A stretch of 64,000 nucleotides of DNA from Halieaceae bacterium (GCA_902547755.1 CACCPA010000004.1:62001-126000); one strand, 5' to 3'; shown: positions 1 through 8,272, numbered from the stretch's first letter. Numbers and translations are program-made. Notes: generated by a model from the sequence alone, not told the origin.

Positions 1-1
1 T

Positions 2-439
2 GAGCAGGAAGCTTCGGGTGATGCAGCGCTGCTTGTGGCAAGTCAGGCGAGTGGTGCCATTCCAGCGAATATTCCAATCGACGGCTTCGCTGATCTTGTG
101 GGACGCGATGGCAATCAAGAAGAGCGCCACCGTGCTAGCCTGCGCTGGCGTAAAGGTGACTTTGGTGCGTCGCTGTCTGGATATCAGGTTGGGTCGTTCT
201 ACCAGAGCTCACTAACCTTGAGTGACGGGACTCGTTACGTGATTCCATCAATGACGACTTATGACGCAACCGTCGATTACCGCTTCGATATGGGTGACAC
301 GAGAGCGCGTTTCAGGCTCGGTGTGAAGAATTTGACCGACGAGCGAGCGCCATTGGCCGACCGCTACTTCGGTTACTTTGCTGATGCTCACTCTGACTAC
401 GGTCGTTACATGTACGTTGACCTGCGGATGAGCTTCTGA
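2..439 (+). CDS. TonB-dependent receptor, C-terminal fragment
   Basis: The frame is open from the left edge of the window, so only about 145 C-terminal residues are visible. They alternate polar and aromatic residues as in outer-membrane beta strands. The segment contains the phrase GVKNLTDERAP, typical of the last strands of TonB-dependent receptors, and the protein ends in Phe (RMSF), the usual C-terminal signature for BAM-assisted insertion. The ligand cannot be told because the plug and most of the barrel lie outside. A hairpin and an intrinsic terminator follow directly, so this is the last gene of its transcript. Confidence 0.85.
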   Translation, partial: EQEASGDAALLVASQASGAIPANIPIDGFADLVGRDGNQEERHRASLRWRKGDFGASLSGYQVGSFYQSSLTLSDGTRYVIPSMTTYDATVDYRFDMGDTRARFRLGVKNLTDERAPLADRYFGYFADAHSDYGRYMYVDLRMSF

Positions 440-451
440 GAAAACTGAGGA

Positions 452-470
452 GGTGGCATCGCTTGCCACC
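452..470 (+). other. Inverted repeat after the TonB receptor
   Basis: A perfect 7-bp inverted repeat (GGTGGCA / TGCCACC) with a 5-nt loop starts 12 bases after the receptor stop codon. It has no T-tract of its own and lies just ahead of the intrinsic terminator, so it may protect the mRNA 3' end or be chance. Confidence 0.4.
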
Positions 471-477
471 TTAACAG

Positions 478-500
478 GGCCTCCGAAAGGGGGCCTTTTT
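478..500 (+). terminator. Intrinsic terminator
   Basis: A 7-bp stem with one T-G wobble closes a GAAA tetraloop and is followed by five T residues. It ends the transcript of the preceding TonB receptor and lies just upstream of the symporter start, which argues against any start for that gene before about 500. Confidence 0.8.
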
Positions 501-518
501 GTCTCTGGGGACACATTG

Positions 519-1985
519 ATGGTGACAGACTTACCGCAGGAACGATCGACCGTGAAGCAGATAGGTTTATGGTTGGGGCCTGTTTTTTTCTTGCTCATGT
601 TTCTGACCGCAGGTTCGCAAGATACGATGCCACGAGATGCCTGGCTGGTTGCTGGTGTTGGGCTATGGATGGCAACGTGGTGGTCGACCGAAGCGATTCC
701 AGTTGCGGCGACGGCATTCATCCCACTCGTGAGTTTTCCCTTACTACAGGTCATGTCGGTCAAGGCGGTCGCACAAAGTTATGCGCACCCCACCATTTTT
801 CTGTTCATGGGTGCTTTCGTCTTAGCGCTTGCGGTAGAGAAATGGTCGCTTCATCGCCGAATAGCACTCACGGTTTTGCTGCGCACTGGGACGGATGGTC
901 GAAAGCTCATTCTTGGCTTTATGGTGGCTGCTGCTTTGCTCTCCATGTGGATGACGAATACGTCAACGGCAATGATGCTGCTTCCTATTGCTGCATCAGT
1001 GGCGGCAATGGTGGCGGAAAAGGCGGTCGCAGTGAGCGATGAAGAAAAACGCCGGTTTCAGGTGGCACTGTTATTGGCGCTCGCGTATGCGACCACCATT
1101 GGCGGGATGTCCACCATTATCGGCACCCCACCCAACGTGCTGTTGGCTGGGTTTATTGAAGAAACCTACGGCCTTCAGATCGCCTTTTTTGACTGGATGC
1201 TGATTGGCCTGCCGCTAGCGCTAGTGCTCTTGCCGCTTGGTTGGGTTGTTTTAACGCGCGTTGCCTTTGACGTTGACGTGCCGCCCAGCCCAGAAGCGGC
1301 CAATGTCATTTCAGACATGCGTCGAGAGATGGGCGTTATGACCAGCCGAGAGCGACGGGTTGGGCTACTGTTTCTCGCAGTTGTGCTCCTGTGGATGTCC
1401 CGGAAATGGCTGAATGACGTGTCGGGTCTGGAGGGTCTCAGCGACGCTGGTATCGTCATGGCCGCTGCGCTCTTGTTGTTTGTGATACCGGCTGAAAAGG
1501 CGTCAGCTAATCGCTTAATGGAATGGGAGGACGTCTCGCGCTTACCTTGGGGTGTTCTTATTCTGTTTGGTGGTGGGTTGGCACTAGCGGCTCAGGTGTC
1601 CAGCTCTGGACTGGCAGTATGGCTCGGCGAGTCATTACTTCCCGTAGCAAATTTGGGCACTCTGGTGCTGATTGTCGCGGCTGCAGGTTTGGTCGTTTTC
1701 CTAACCGAGCTCACTAGCAATTTGGCGACCACAGCGACATTTTTGCCGGTCATTGCTGCTATCGCTGCGCAGTCAGGGATAGAGCCGCTGGTACTCTGTG
1801 TGCCGGTGACCTTGGCGGCGAGCTGCGCCTTCATGCTGCCTGTAGCCACGCCACCGAATGCCATCGTATTTTCGTCGGGCGTTTTAACCATCCCGGAGAT
1901 GGTGCGAGCCGGATTCTTCATGAATCTTGTCGCACTGGTTGTCCTCACGCTGTTGGCAACTCTCGCAGTGCCATTGGTTTTTTAA
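519..1985 (+). CDS. DASS/SLC13-family sodium:anion symporter
   Basis: A polytopic inner-membrane protein of about 488 residues, the usual size for divalent anion:Na+ symporters (di- and tricarboxylates or sulfate). Two family signature pairs are visible: MTNTSTAMMLLP followed by IGTPPN in the first half, and LTSNLATTATFLP followed by ATPPNAI in the second half. These are the SNT and TPPN hairpin and sodium-site motifs. The frame is open back to 453, but that stretch contains the upstream terminator. The ATG at 519, preceded by a G-rich ribosome site (TCTGGGG), is preferred. The substrate is not resolved; dicarboxylates are the commonest for bacterial members. Confidence 0.88.
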   Translation: MVTDLPQERSTVKQIGLWLGPVFFLLMFLTAGSQDTMPRDAWLVAGVGLWMATWWSTEAIPVAATAFIPLVSFPLLQVMSVKAVAQSYAHPTIFLFMGAFVLALAVEKWSLHRRIALTVLLRTGTDGRKLILGFMVAAALLSMWMTNTSTAMMLLPIAASVAAMVAEKAVAVSDEEKRRFQVALLLALAYATTIGGMSTIIGTPPNVLLAGFIEETYGLQIAFFDWMLIGLPLALVLLPLGWVVLTRVAFDVDVPPSPEAANVISDMRREMGVMTSRERRVGLLFLAVVLLWMSRKWLNDVSGLEGLSDAGIVMAAALLLFVIPAEKASANRLMEWEDVSRLPWGVLILFGGGLALAAQVSSSGLAVWLGESLLPVANLGTLVLIVAAAGLVVFLTELTSNLATTATFLPVIAAIAAQSGIEPLVLCVPVTLAASCAFMLPVATPPNAIVFSSGVLTIPEMVRAGFFMNLVALVVLTLLATLAVPLVF

Positions 1986-2015
1986 TCGTTTGATGGGCCG
2001 GGCGAGCGACAGTTA

Positions 2016-2792
2016 ATGGCTAAGCGAGTACTCAGTGCCGCTCTGTTTATTTTTGGTCTGATAGGCCCCTTGCTAGCGATTGCAGGAGAGACGTCACTGA
2101 CGCGCGTGCTGTTCATTGGCAACAGTTATCTCTATTACAACGACAGTCTGCACAACCACGTGAAGCGCATGGCATCTGAACATTTTGCTGATATGACCAG
2201 TCGAGACTTTCACTATAAGTCGGCGACCATTGGGGGTGCGCGCTTACAGCACCATGATATTGAGTGGTTGCTTACTCCAGGCAAGATAGGCGTAGATCGA
2301 CCTTTCCAAGCGGTGATCATGCAGGGAGGGAGTTTCGAGCCTTTAACCGCTGATACCCGCAAGACCTTTGTCGACACGGCGTCGCACTACTCTGAAAAAG
2401 TGCGGGCTGCCGGCGGTAAACCATTCTTGTACATGACCCACGCTTACGTATCACCCCATCGACGTGCCCAACCGGGAATGATCAATCTTATTAGTGACAC
2501 CTACAGGCATGCGGGTCAGCAGGCCAAGGCTCAGGTCATCCCCGCAGGCTTGGCGTTCGAAAGATCGTATAAAGAGCGACCCGATTTTTCCCTCCATATG
2601 GCGTTTGACGGCACACATCCAAACTTGCGCGGGACGTTTTTGGGCGCCTACGTCACCTTGTTCACGCTGTACGGTGAAGCTGTGGATGCACTGGACTACG
2701 ATTATTTCGGGAGACTTAGCGCGGACGACGTTGCGTATCTGCAACGAATTGCAAAGGAAACAGTGGCCGATTATCGTACTAGGGATAAGTGA
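2016..2792 (+). CDS. Exported SGNH/GDSL-like hydrolase
   Basis: 258 residues with an N-terminal signal peptide (hydrophobic from about 5 to 23, probable cleavage near AIAG). After it comes FIGNS (Ser37), a GDS-like block I of the SGNH hydrolase fold, then MQGGS near 102-106, and near the C-terminus DGTHPN with D198 and H201 placed as the block V Asp and His. This arrangement predicts a periplasmic or secreted esterase-like enzyme; the substrate is unknown. It follows the DASS symporter by 30 bp and may share its transcript. The GNS instead of GDS variant also occurs in related uncharacterised families, so activity is inferred. Confidence 0.7.
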   Translation: MAKRVLSAALFIFGLIGPLLAIAGETSLTRVLFIGNSYLYYNDSLHNHVKRMASEHFADMTSRDFHYKSATIGGARLQHHDIEWLLTPGKIGVDRPFQAVIMQGGSFEPLTADTRKTFVDTASHYSEKVRAAGGKPFLYMTHAYVSPHRRAQPGMINLISDTYRHAGQQAKAQVIPAGLAFERSYKERPDFSLHMAFDGTHPNLRGTFLGAYVTLFTLYGEAVDALDYDYFGRLSADDVAYLQRIAKETVADYRTRDK

Positions 2793-2841
2793 TGAGGTTT
2801 TGTTAGCATAAGGCTGGCATCTGAATATTTGGACGAACACT

Positions 2842-3597
2842 ATGCTGAAATCGTTGAGACACTGGTACGAGCAAAATCGCATTAAGCCAATACAAGCTGG
2901 GCTTGCGATTTCTCGATTGCTGCGCGACCCCGATGATACGGGTCAGGTATTCAAGGTTCTCGAAGCTCTGCGGGGAGACTCTCTAAGTAGAGCACTTCGC
3001 CGCATGAGGAGTGATGAGCGAGGTCAAACATTGCTCGCAGAGCAGCCTAATATCGTCAATGCATTGAATGATCGAGAGGCGCTTGTGGCACTCCCCGAAG
3101 GCAGCATTGGAAGAACCTATTACGATTTTGTCCATGCTGAGGGACTGTCTGCAGACGGTCTGATTGAATCGAGTCACGAGGCGCCTCGCTTCGAGAAAAT
3201 TCGGCAGGACCAGCGCTGGTTGGGAGATCGATTGAGGGATATACATGACTTGCAGCACGTGATGACAGGTTACGGGCGGGATACATTGGGCGAGCTGTGC
3301 TTGCTGTCATTCATGACCACGCAGGTGCCGTCCCGTGGCATCGACTTTATTATTTTCATGGGTCGGACAAAAGGCCAAAAAGAGCAGCCCGGACTAAATT
3401 TGAAAGAGTTGATCGGTGAAGGGCAACAAATCGGGGAGGAAGCCGATTGGATGCTGTTTACGCGCTGGGAAGATCGTCTGCATGAGCCGCTAGAGAGCGT
3501 GCGAGCGGAGTTGGGTTTCAAGCCACCAGTCAAATATCGCGAGGCATTGAAGTGGCTCGAGGGCGATCAAATGATTAGCCGATCGGTGGCGGCCTAG
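2842..3597 (+). CDS. Coq4-family ubiquinone biosynthesis protein
   Basis: 251 residues. The diagnostic Coq4 metal motif is present: H135-D136-x-x-H139 followed eleven residues later by E151 (phrase HDLQHV...GE). The length and the N-terminal helical region also fit the family. In eukaryotes Coq4 organises the CoQ synthesis complex and has been linked to C1 decarboxylation and hydroxylation of the ring; bacterial members are poorly characterised. No other ubiquinone genes are nearby; it sits between an SGNH hydrolase and a PhnZ-like HD protein. Function in quinone synthesis is inferred from family. Confidence 0.82.
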   Translation: MLKSLRHWYEQNRIKPIQAGLAISRLLRDPDDTGQVFKVLEALRGDSLSRALRRMRSDERGQTLLAEQPNIVNALNDREALVALPEGSIGRTYYDFVHAEGLSADGLIESSHEAPRFEKIRQDQRWLGDRLRDIHDLQHVMTGYGRDTLGELCLLSFMTTQVPSRGIDFIIFMGRTKGQKEQPGLNLKELIGEGQQIGEEADWMLFTRWEDRLHEPLESVRAELGFKPPVKYREALKWLEGDQMISRSVAA

Positions 3598-3720
3598 ACA
3601 GATTCGGATGAAGAGTCACCCAAAGGCTGGTAGCGAGAACAGATCGAGCCGCGTTACTCTGTTGACGTAGATTTAGATAAACGGCGCTCACTGGTGTTGG
3701 CGCTAGCGAGGAGAATAAAA

Positions 3721-4323
3721 ATGAATACAGCAGTTCCGGAACGCGCAAAATTCCACCACATGAAAGATGGAACACTCGAGGATTGGACCATTATTGGTGC
3801 CGAGGTACAGGAGTTCTCCAAAACGCTGTACCAGCGAATTATTGATCATTTGTTATTGCTTGAAGGCGACTGCGGTGGTTTTCCCGTTGATCGACTCACT
3901 CACTGTTTACAGACAGCTACTCTGGCTCACAAAGACGGTAAAGACGAAGAATATGTTGTCTGTGCATTGCTGCATGACATAGGCGATACGTTGGGACCCG
4001 CTAACCACGCAGATATCGCTGCGGTCTTACTCCAGCCTTACGTCAGTGAAGCCAACCATTGGATGGTGAAGCACCACGCAATCTTCCAAGGGTATTATTT
4101 TTTCGAGTATCTGGGTTTGGACAAGAACATGCGGGAGCAGTTTAAAGACCATCCTCTTTATGATCAGACGCTCGAGTTCATTGAAAAGTATGATGCGCCT
4201 GCCTTTGATCCCGATGCTGAAACCTGTCCACTGTCGTTTTTTGAGCCAATGATTCAGCGCGTGTTCGAAAAACCCAAGCAGTCGCTGTACAAGAGCGAAG
4301 GCTCGACCACTTTTCAAGACTGA
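3721..4323 (+). CDS. HD-domain protein, PhnZ/MIOX-like
   Basis: 200 residues from the ATG at 3721, which has a good ribosome site (GAGGAG, about 8 bases upstream). The frame is open to 3694 but no better start is there. Visible ligands are H61 and Q64 (THCLQTA), H85-D86 (ALLHDIGD), H96, H118/H119 and D158 (KYDAPAF). This spacing and the HxxQ lead resemble PhnZ and myo-inositol oxygenase, mixed-valence di-iron oxygenases built on the HD fold, more than phosphohydrolases. The substrate is unknown; no phosphonate genes are adjacent. The PepSY gene starts 3 bp after its stop, implying co-translation. Confidence 0.7.
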   Translation: MNTAVPERAKFHHMKDGTLEDWTIIGAEVQEFSKTLYQRIIDHLLLLEGDCGGFPVDRLTHCLQTATLAHKDGKDEEYVVCALLHDIGDTLGPANHADIAAVLLQPYVSEANHWMVKHHAIFQGYYFFEYLGLDKNMREQFKDHPLYDQTLEFIEKYDAPAFDPDAETCPLSFFEPMIQRVFEKPKQSLYKSEGSTTFQD

Positions 4324-4326
4324 CCA

Positions 4327-5082
4327 GTGGCGGTATCTGAGGTCCCCGAGTCTGAGTCCGCCGAGAAAGCAGCGGGCTGGCCTTATCGTGCTGTATCCCT
4401 TCCTTGGCAGCGGCGTCTTCGCGTTTGGCATCGGCGTCTGGCCGTAGTCACTGCCATTCAGCTCCTTTTGTGGACGGTGAGTGGCATTTACTTTGCCTTT
4501 ATTGATATCACGATGGTGCGGGGTGAGCCGCATCGTCTAACGCCGCCAACTCAGTCCATCGACCTCGCCAAATTTGATTTCCCGGTCGCTTCGACAAGCC
4601 AAATACTCATAAAACCCCGACTGCCAGGCGAGCTTGTGGTTGGTATAACAGACCCGGCGTCAGGTCTTACAGAGTGGTTGTATTCTGACGGCCAGCCAGT
4701 GTCTCTATTGACGTCAGAGCAGGCGATTTCAGCGGTGTCGAGTAAAACGGACATTACGGTGGACATTACCGAGTGGGTGACAACCGCCGCAGAAGCGGCC
4801 GAATACAGAGGCCGCCAACTTCCTTTGTGGCGTGCCTATAGCGCGGAGAATCCGTCCCTTCGAGTCTACGTCGATCCTCGCTCGGGCGATATTGTCGCCA
4901 TTAGAAATTTGGCGTGGCGAGCATGGGACTTCTTGTGGATGCTCCACATCATGGATTACGACGACCGCGATGACATTGGCACCTGGCTGCTCAAGCTATT
5001 TTCCGTGATGGCGCTACTCACCGCCATCGCCGGCATTGCCCTATACGTAATGATTCCCTGGAGACGTACCTCTAAGGGTTAG
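4327..5082 (+). CDS. PepSY-associated TM-helix protein
   Basis: 251 residues starting with GTG, only 3 bp after the stop of the HD-domain gene. An N-terminal positively charged stretch (RRLRVWHRRLAV) leads into a first membrane helix (about 45-62). A periplasmic region of about 150 residues contains a PepSY-like segment, and a second helix lies near the C-terminus (about 222-245). This is the layout of PepSY-TM proteins, often found with iron or siderophore reduction. Here the partner is the di-iron-type HD protein, so a role in electron transfer or metal handling for it is conceivable but only inferred. Confidence 0.72.
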   Translation: MAVSEVPESESAEKAAGWPYRAVSLPWQRRLRVWHRRLAVVTAIQLLLWTVSGIYFAFIDITMVRGEPHRLTPPTQSIDLAKFDFPVASTSQILIKPRLPGELVVGITDPASGLTEWLYSDGQPVSLLTSEQAISAVSSKTDITVDITEWVTTAAEAAEYRGRQLPLWRAYSAENPSLRVYVDPRSGDIVAIRNLAWRAWDFLWMLHIMDYDDRDDIGTWLLKLFSVMALLTAIAGIALYVMIPWRRTSKG

Positions 5083-5160
5083 TTTAGTGGGTGCTCGCGG
5101 ACCGGGGTTGCATGGCCACAGCAATGCATCGTTATCGAAGTAAACTTCGCTGCTGTAAAA

Positions 5161-5544
5161 CTACAGATAAATCATCGGCCAGAGGTAGGCAAAGAAAACG
5201 CCGGTAGCATATACCCCAACCGATATTCCCAGAAGGCGTCGGCTTAGAGCCCGTAGTCGCATGCATGCCGCCGCTTGCTCTGGATCGACAGGGCAAGGTG
5301 CGTTTCTGGCCTGCCATTGCATGAAGGCCGACAAGCCCAACAAAAGACCCGACGCGATGAAGAGTGGTCCCTTATTGGCGGATAGCCACATGATGCCGGG
5401 AAATGTTGCGGTCAGACCCGCCATCAGTGCGCCCGCGCCCAAGGTAATCAGCAGGGCAGGCAAGGCACAGCACAGCAGGGTTGATGTGCTAGCAAATAGT
5501 GACAGCGTAGGCCCGATCAGCGTCCGGCGATCAACGGGGTTCAT
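5161..5544 (-). CDS. MerT-like metal transport membrane protein
   Basis: 127 residues with three predicted membrane helices. A vicinal cysteine pair (C25-C26) sits in the first helix, and two further cysteines (C84, C94) lie in the loop between helices 2 and 3, followed by a basic segment. This is the cysteine layout of the mercuric transporter MerT, which passes Hg(II) inward from MerP. It is the last gene of a four-gene reverse-strand operon, and its start overlaps the stop of the HMA-domain gene by 4 bp. There is no merA or merR. The CsoR-type regulator suggests copper or another thiophilic metal rather than mercury. Confidence 0.65.
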   Translation of the reverse strand: MNPVDRRTLIGPTLSLFASTSTLLCCALPALLITLGAGALMAGLTATFPGIMWLSANKGPLFIASGLLLGLSAFMQWQARNAPCPVDPEQAAACMRLRALSRRLLGISVGVYATGVFFAYLWPMIYL

Positions 5545-6053
5545 CCGCCCATTGCCTCACTATCTCGTCGGATGGCTGCGATGCGGTAACCGGCCTGCTT
5601 GGCAAGCTTCTCAATTTGCTTGTCAGAGAGATCCGAGCCCTCGTTAATTACCAGACTGAGCGTTTTCTTATCGAGATCGACATAGATAGCGGCAACTTCA
5701 TCGCGCTTGCTAAAAATCTTGTTCATGGCCGTTGCGCAGAAGTCGCAGACAACACCCAGCACATCGACTACGACAGGAGCGCCACCAATGGCGAGTGCTG
5801 CAGAGATCTCATCGGTGTGGGAGATGGTGGCTGCCTTCATCCCCATATCCCCATGATCATGCGCCATTGCGTTGTGGTCATGAGACTCATGCTCATGATT
5901 AGCGCCATGGTCGTGCTCAGCACCGTGATCATGATTTATATCGGCATGCTTCATCTGGTCGCCACCCTGATGCTTCATCTCGTGCCTGCCGTCGTCTGCA
6001 AAAGCGGATGTTGATAGCGCCGCTGCGATTAAGAGTGAAATTGTCTTATTCAT
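5541..6053 (-). CDS. His-rich exported HMA-domain protein
   Basis: 170 residues: a signal peptide (1-19, cleavage near AFA), a His/Asp/Met-rich segment (about 24-72) with repeated HDHG and HEH units, then a heavy-metal-associated fold with the CxxC pair C103-D-F-C106. The CDFC core and ferredoxin-like pattern resemble MerP and Atx1-type metallochaperones. Its periplasmic location and its translational coupling (4-bp overlap) to the MerT-like membrane protein suggest it collects metal and hands it over. The long His-rich linker is absent from classical MerP and points to a broader or different metal (Cu, Zn or Ni). Confidence 0.72.
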   Translation of the reverse strand: MNKTISLLIAAALSTSAFADDGRHEMKHQGGDQMKHADINHDHGAEHDHGANHEHESHDHNAMAHDHGDMGMKAATISHTDEISAALAIGGAPVVVDVLGVVCDFCATAMNKIFSKRDEVAAIYVDLDKKTLSLVINEGSDLSDKQIEKLAKQAGYRIAAIRRDSEAMGG

Positions 6054-6063
6054 AAGTCCTCCG

Positions 6064-6714
6064 TTAGAAACGGTAAGTAAAATTAACCAGTGGGCTTGGG
6101 TCGGTTAGGTTGTAACCGAGTTCAAGTAGAGCTGGTCCTTTAAAAAATCGAAGCAGCGGCGTTACGCTTGTTTTGTCTTCAAAATGCTCACGTCGATCAA
6201 CCTCGAGCATTAGCCATGTGTGGAGTTCTCCCGTATCGCCAGCATAAGGAGCCCATCCGAAACGCGCTTCATGCATTGATTGGTTGCCCAGCGCGCCCTG
6301 CTCGAGAAAGCGCGCTTCGTAACTAACGAAAAGCGTGCGTGTTTCCCAGTCGACCATGACGCCGACGAAGGAGGCAGTATCTGAGCCTAGCTTATTCGGC
6401 GACTCATCCTTTGCAGTTCCCAGTCCCCCTGTTAAGTAGAAGTTGCCCTGGTACTCCCTCCCAAACCATCGTTTTACGAGGAGTGTTGGCTGAATTGCCG
6501 TGAGCTTCACATCATCCGCGCGTTGCCACTCATGACGCAGTCCAACTGAAAAGTTATGCGCGGGAGAATAGTGAACGAGACCTGCTGTTGATGCTCGGTT
6601 CGCCACTTCGATGAGTGTCCAACCGCCCGCGTATGAAACTGGACGAGCCTGAACTACTGAGCAGGTGAGAATGGTCAGTGACGCCATAGCGATCCCTAGA
6701 ACCGCGCTTCTCAT
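6064..6714 (-). CDS. Exported protein of unknown function, probably a small outer-membrane barrel
   Basis: 216 residues with a signal peptide (cleavage near VQA, about residue 23). It has many aromatic-flanked alternating stretches and a C-terminal Phe (NFTYRF), all typical of small outer-membrane beta barrels. I do not recognise a named family. It overlaps the CsoR-type repressor gene by 4 bp and is followed after 10 bp by the His-rich HMA protein, so all four genes are probably one metal-responsive transcript. A role in metal passage or envelope sensing is inferred only from that context. Confidence 0.6.
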   Translation of the reverse strand: MRSAVLGIAMASLTILTCSVVQARPVSYAGGWTLIEVANRASTAGLVHYSPAHNFSVGLRHEWQRADDVKLTAIQPTLLVKRWFGREYQGNFYLTGGLGTAKDESPNKLGSDTASFVGVMVDWETRTLFVSYEARFLEQGALGNQSMHEARFGWAPYAGDTGELHTWLMLEVDRREHFEDKTSVTPLLRFFKGPALLELGYNLTDPSPLVNFTYRF

Positions 6715-6983
6715 TTCTTTCCTCGCATGACTTTAATCAGCTCTTCGATCTTGGCTTCTCGCTCACCGAGGTTATCACCTTCCAGTGCATGTTGGACGCA
6801 GGTCGAAATGTGATCGTCCAAAATGATCGACTCGAGGCTGGACAGCGCTGCTCTCGCTGCCTGGACCTGTTGAGCGACATCAATGCAGTATCGGTCTTCG
6901 CCCACCATTCGGCGCAGTGCCTTCACTTGGCCCTCGATGCGCGCGAGTCGTCTATCAACATTGGCACGAGTTTCTTGTTTCAT
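6711..6983 (-). CDS. CsoR/FrmR-family metal-sensing repressor
   Basis: 90 residues matching the all-helical DUF156 family: RLARIEGQVKALRRM leads into the first long helix. The metal or thiol-sensing positions are C33, H58 and C62 (RYC, DDHISTC), the C-H-C set used by Cu(I)-responsive CsoR. The same set with changes elsewhere occurs in FrmR and other sensors, so the inducer is not certain. It is the first gene of the operon, and two G/C-tract palindromes stand immediately upstream. It should repress its own operon and release it on metal binding. Confidence 0.85.
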   Translation of the reverse strand: MKQETRANVDRRLARIEGQVKALRRMVGEDRYCIDVAQQVQAARAALSSLESIILDDHISTCVQHALEGDNLGEREAKIEELIKVMRGKK

Positions 6984-7008
6984 GGTTACACTCCAATTTG
7001 GTATGAGA

Positions 7009-7052
7009 ATACCCCCCAGGCGTATCGGAGGTCAAATACCCCCGGGGGGTAT
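7009..7052 (-). promoter_or_regulatory. Tandem CsoR/RcnR-type operators
   Basis: Two 17-bp sites lie 27 bp apart, start to start: 7009-7025 (ATAC6-AGGCGTAT, imperfect) and 7036-7052 (ATACCCCC-G-GGGGGTAT, a perfect 8+8 inverted repeat). A C/G tract flanked by ATA/TAT is the known operator form of the CsoR/RcnR/FrmR family. The first site is 25 bp upstream of the repressor start codon. The pair also lies about 110-150 bp upstream of the divergent cysK gene, which could be affected too. Confidence 0.78.
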
Positions 7053-7160
7053 CAATGCGCAAAGCTATTAATGTTTATGGTGGGCGAAGGAGAAGTGTGA
7101 GAAACGTGGTCATGCGATGAGTATTCGGGCTACATTAGTGCTTTGTAGGGAGGCATTCAA

Positions 7161-8216
7161 ATGACGATTTACAAAACAGACGGGCGTGGCAGGCGTTACA
7201 CCGATATTGTTCAAACTGTGGGTGACACGCCCTGTGTCCGTCTTAATAGAACGGGACCTGCGCACGTCTCGATGTTTGTGAAAGTGGAGTCGTTTAACCC
7301 GCTCTCGTCGGTTAAAGACCGGCTCGCATTGAACATTATTGAGTCTGCTGAGCGAGAGGGACAGCTAAAGCCCGGACAGACAGTCGTTGAAGCGACGTCA
7401 GGAAATACTGGCATTGGTCTTGCGATGGTCTGTGCCGCCAAAGGCTACCCTCTTGTCATTACCATGGCTGAAAGCTTCTCAATCGAGCGTCGTCGCCTGA
7501 TGCGATTTTTGGGCGCAAAGGTTGTGTTGACGCCGAAAGAGGAACGTGGCATCGGCATGTACGACGCGGCCAAAAAGCTGGCGGCGGACAATGGCTGGTT
7601 TTTCGCGGGTCAGTTCGAGAATGCGGCCAATGCCGATATTCATGAGTCGACGACCGCGCGCGAAATTCTCGCCGACTTTGAAGACTCACCACTGGACTAC
7701 TGGGTGACAGGTTACGGTACAGGCGGCACCGTCACAGGTGTCGCGAGAGCACTTCGCAGAGAACGTCCAAATTGCAAAATCATTGTGTCAGAGCCACATA
7801 ACGCCACCTTGCTCGGGTCGGGGCTACCACAGGAGCGAAACGCTGATGACTCGCCTAATGGCAGTCATCCGGCCTGGGAACCACACGTTATTCAAGGCTG
7901 GACTCCCGACTTCATTCCCAAAGTACTTCAGGAAGGCATCGATAGCGCGTTTTTTGACGAAGTTCGACCGGTCGATGGTATGAAGGGCATGGCGATGGCG
8001 CAGCATCTCGCGGCTAATGAGGGAATTCTCACTGGGGTTTCGGGTGGTTCAGCATTGTTGACAGCCGTAGAGGTTGCCGAGACTGCACCTGAGGGATCCG
8101 TGATTCTGGTCATGCTCCCAGACACGGGTGAGCGCTACCTCTCAACGCCCCTGTTCGAGTCTATACCGGCTGAAATGAATGACGAGGAAAAAGCCCTATT
8201 CGCATCAACACGTTAG
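7161..8216 (+). CDS. cysK: Cysteine synthase (PLP-dependent)
   Basis: 351 residues. The PLP lysine is K52 in SSVKDR, the substrate loop is SGNTG at 80-84, and the phosphate-binding GTGGTVTG follows near 190. These are signatures of O-acetylserine sulfhydrylase, which forms L-cysteine from O-acetylserine and sulfide in the cytoplasm. The protein is somewhat longer than E. coli CysK (323), with the extra length in the C-terminal half. An AGGGAGG ribosome site sits 7 bases before the ATG. It is transcribed divergently from the metal operon and ends at a terminator shared with the acyl-CoA dehydrogenase operon. A cystathionine beta-synthase-like role is a less likely alternative. Confidence 0.88.
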   Translation: MTIYKTDGRGRRYTDIVQTVGDTPCVRLNRTGPAHVSMFVKVESFNPLSSVKDRLALNIIESAEREGQLKPGQTVVEATSGNTGIGLAMVCAAKGYPLVITMAESFSIERRRLMRFLGAKVVLTPKEERGIGMYDAAKKLAADNGWFFAGQFENAANADIHESTTAREILADFEDSPLDYWVTGYGTGGTVTGVARALRRERPNCKIIVSEPHNATLLGSGLPQERNADDSPNGSHPAWEPHVIQGWTPDFIPKVLQEGIDSAFFDEVRPVDGMKGMAMAQHLAANEGILTGVSGGSALLTAVEVAETAPEGSVILVMLPDTGERYLSTPLFESIPAEMNDEEKALFASTR

Positions 8217-8228
8217 GGTCAGACATAA

Positions 8229-8253
8229 AAAACCCGCACTAAGCGCGGGTTTT
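8229..8253. terminator. Bidirectional intrinsic terminator
   Basis: A perfect 9-bp stem (AAAACCCGC / GCGGGTTTT) with a 7-nt loop. The T-run on one arm and the A-run on the other let it work both for cysK and for the convergent acyl-CoA dehydrogenase operon. Confidence 0.85.
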
Positions 8254-8272
8254 CCGGTTAATACCTTTCTAT

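Noticed and set aside
5161-6053. A mercury-resistance (mer) operon
   Set aside because: There is no merR, merA or merC; the regulator is of the CsoR type with its own operators. Only the MerT/MerP-like fold is kept.
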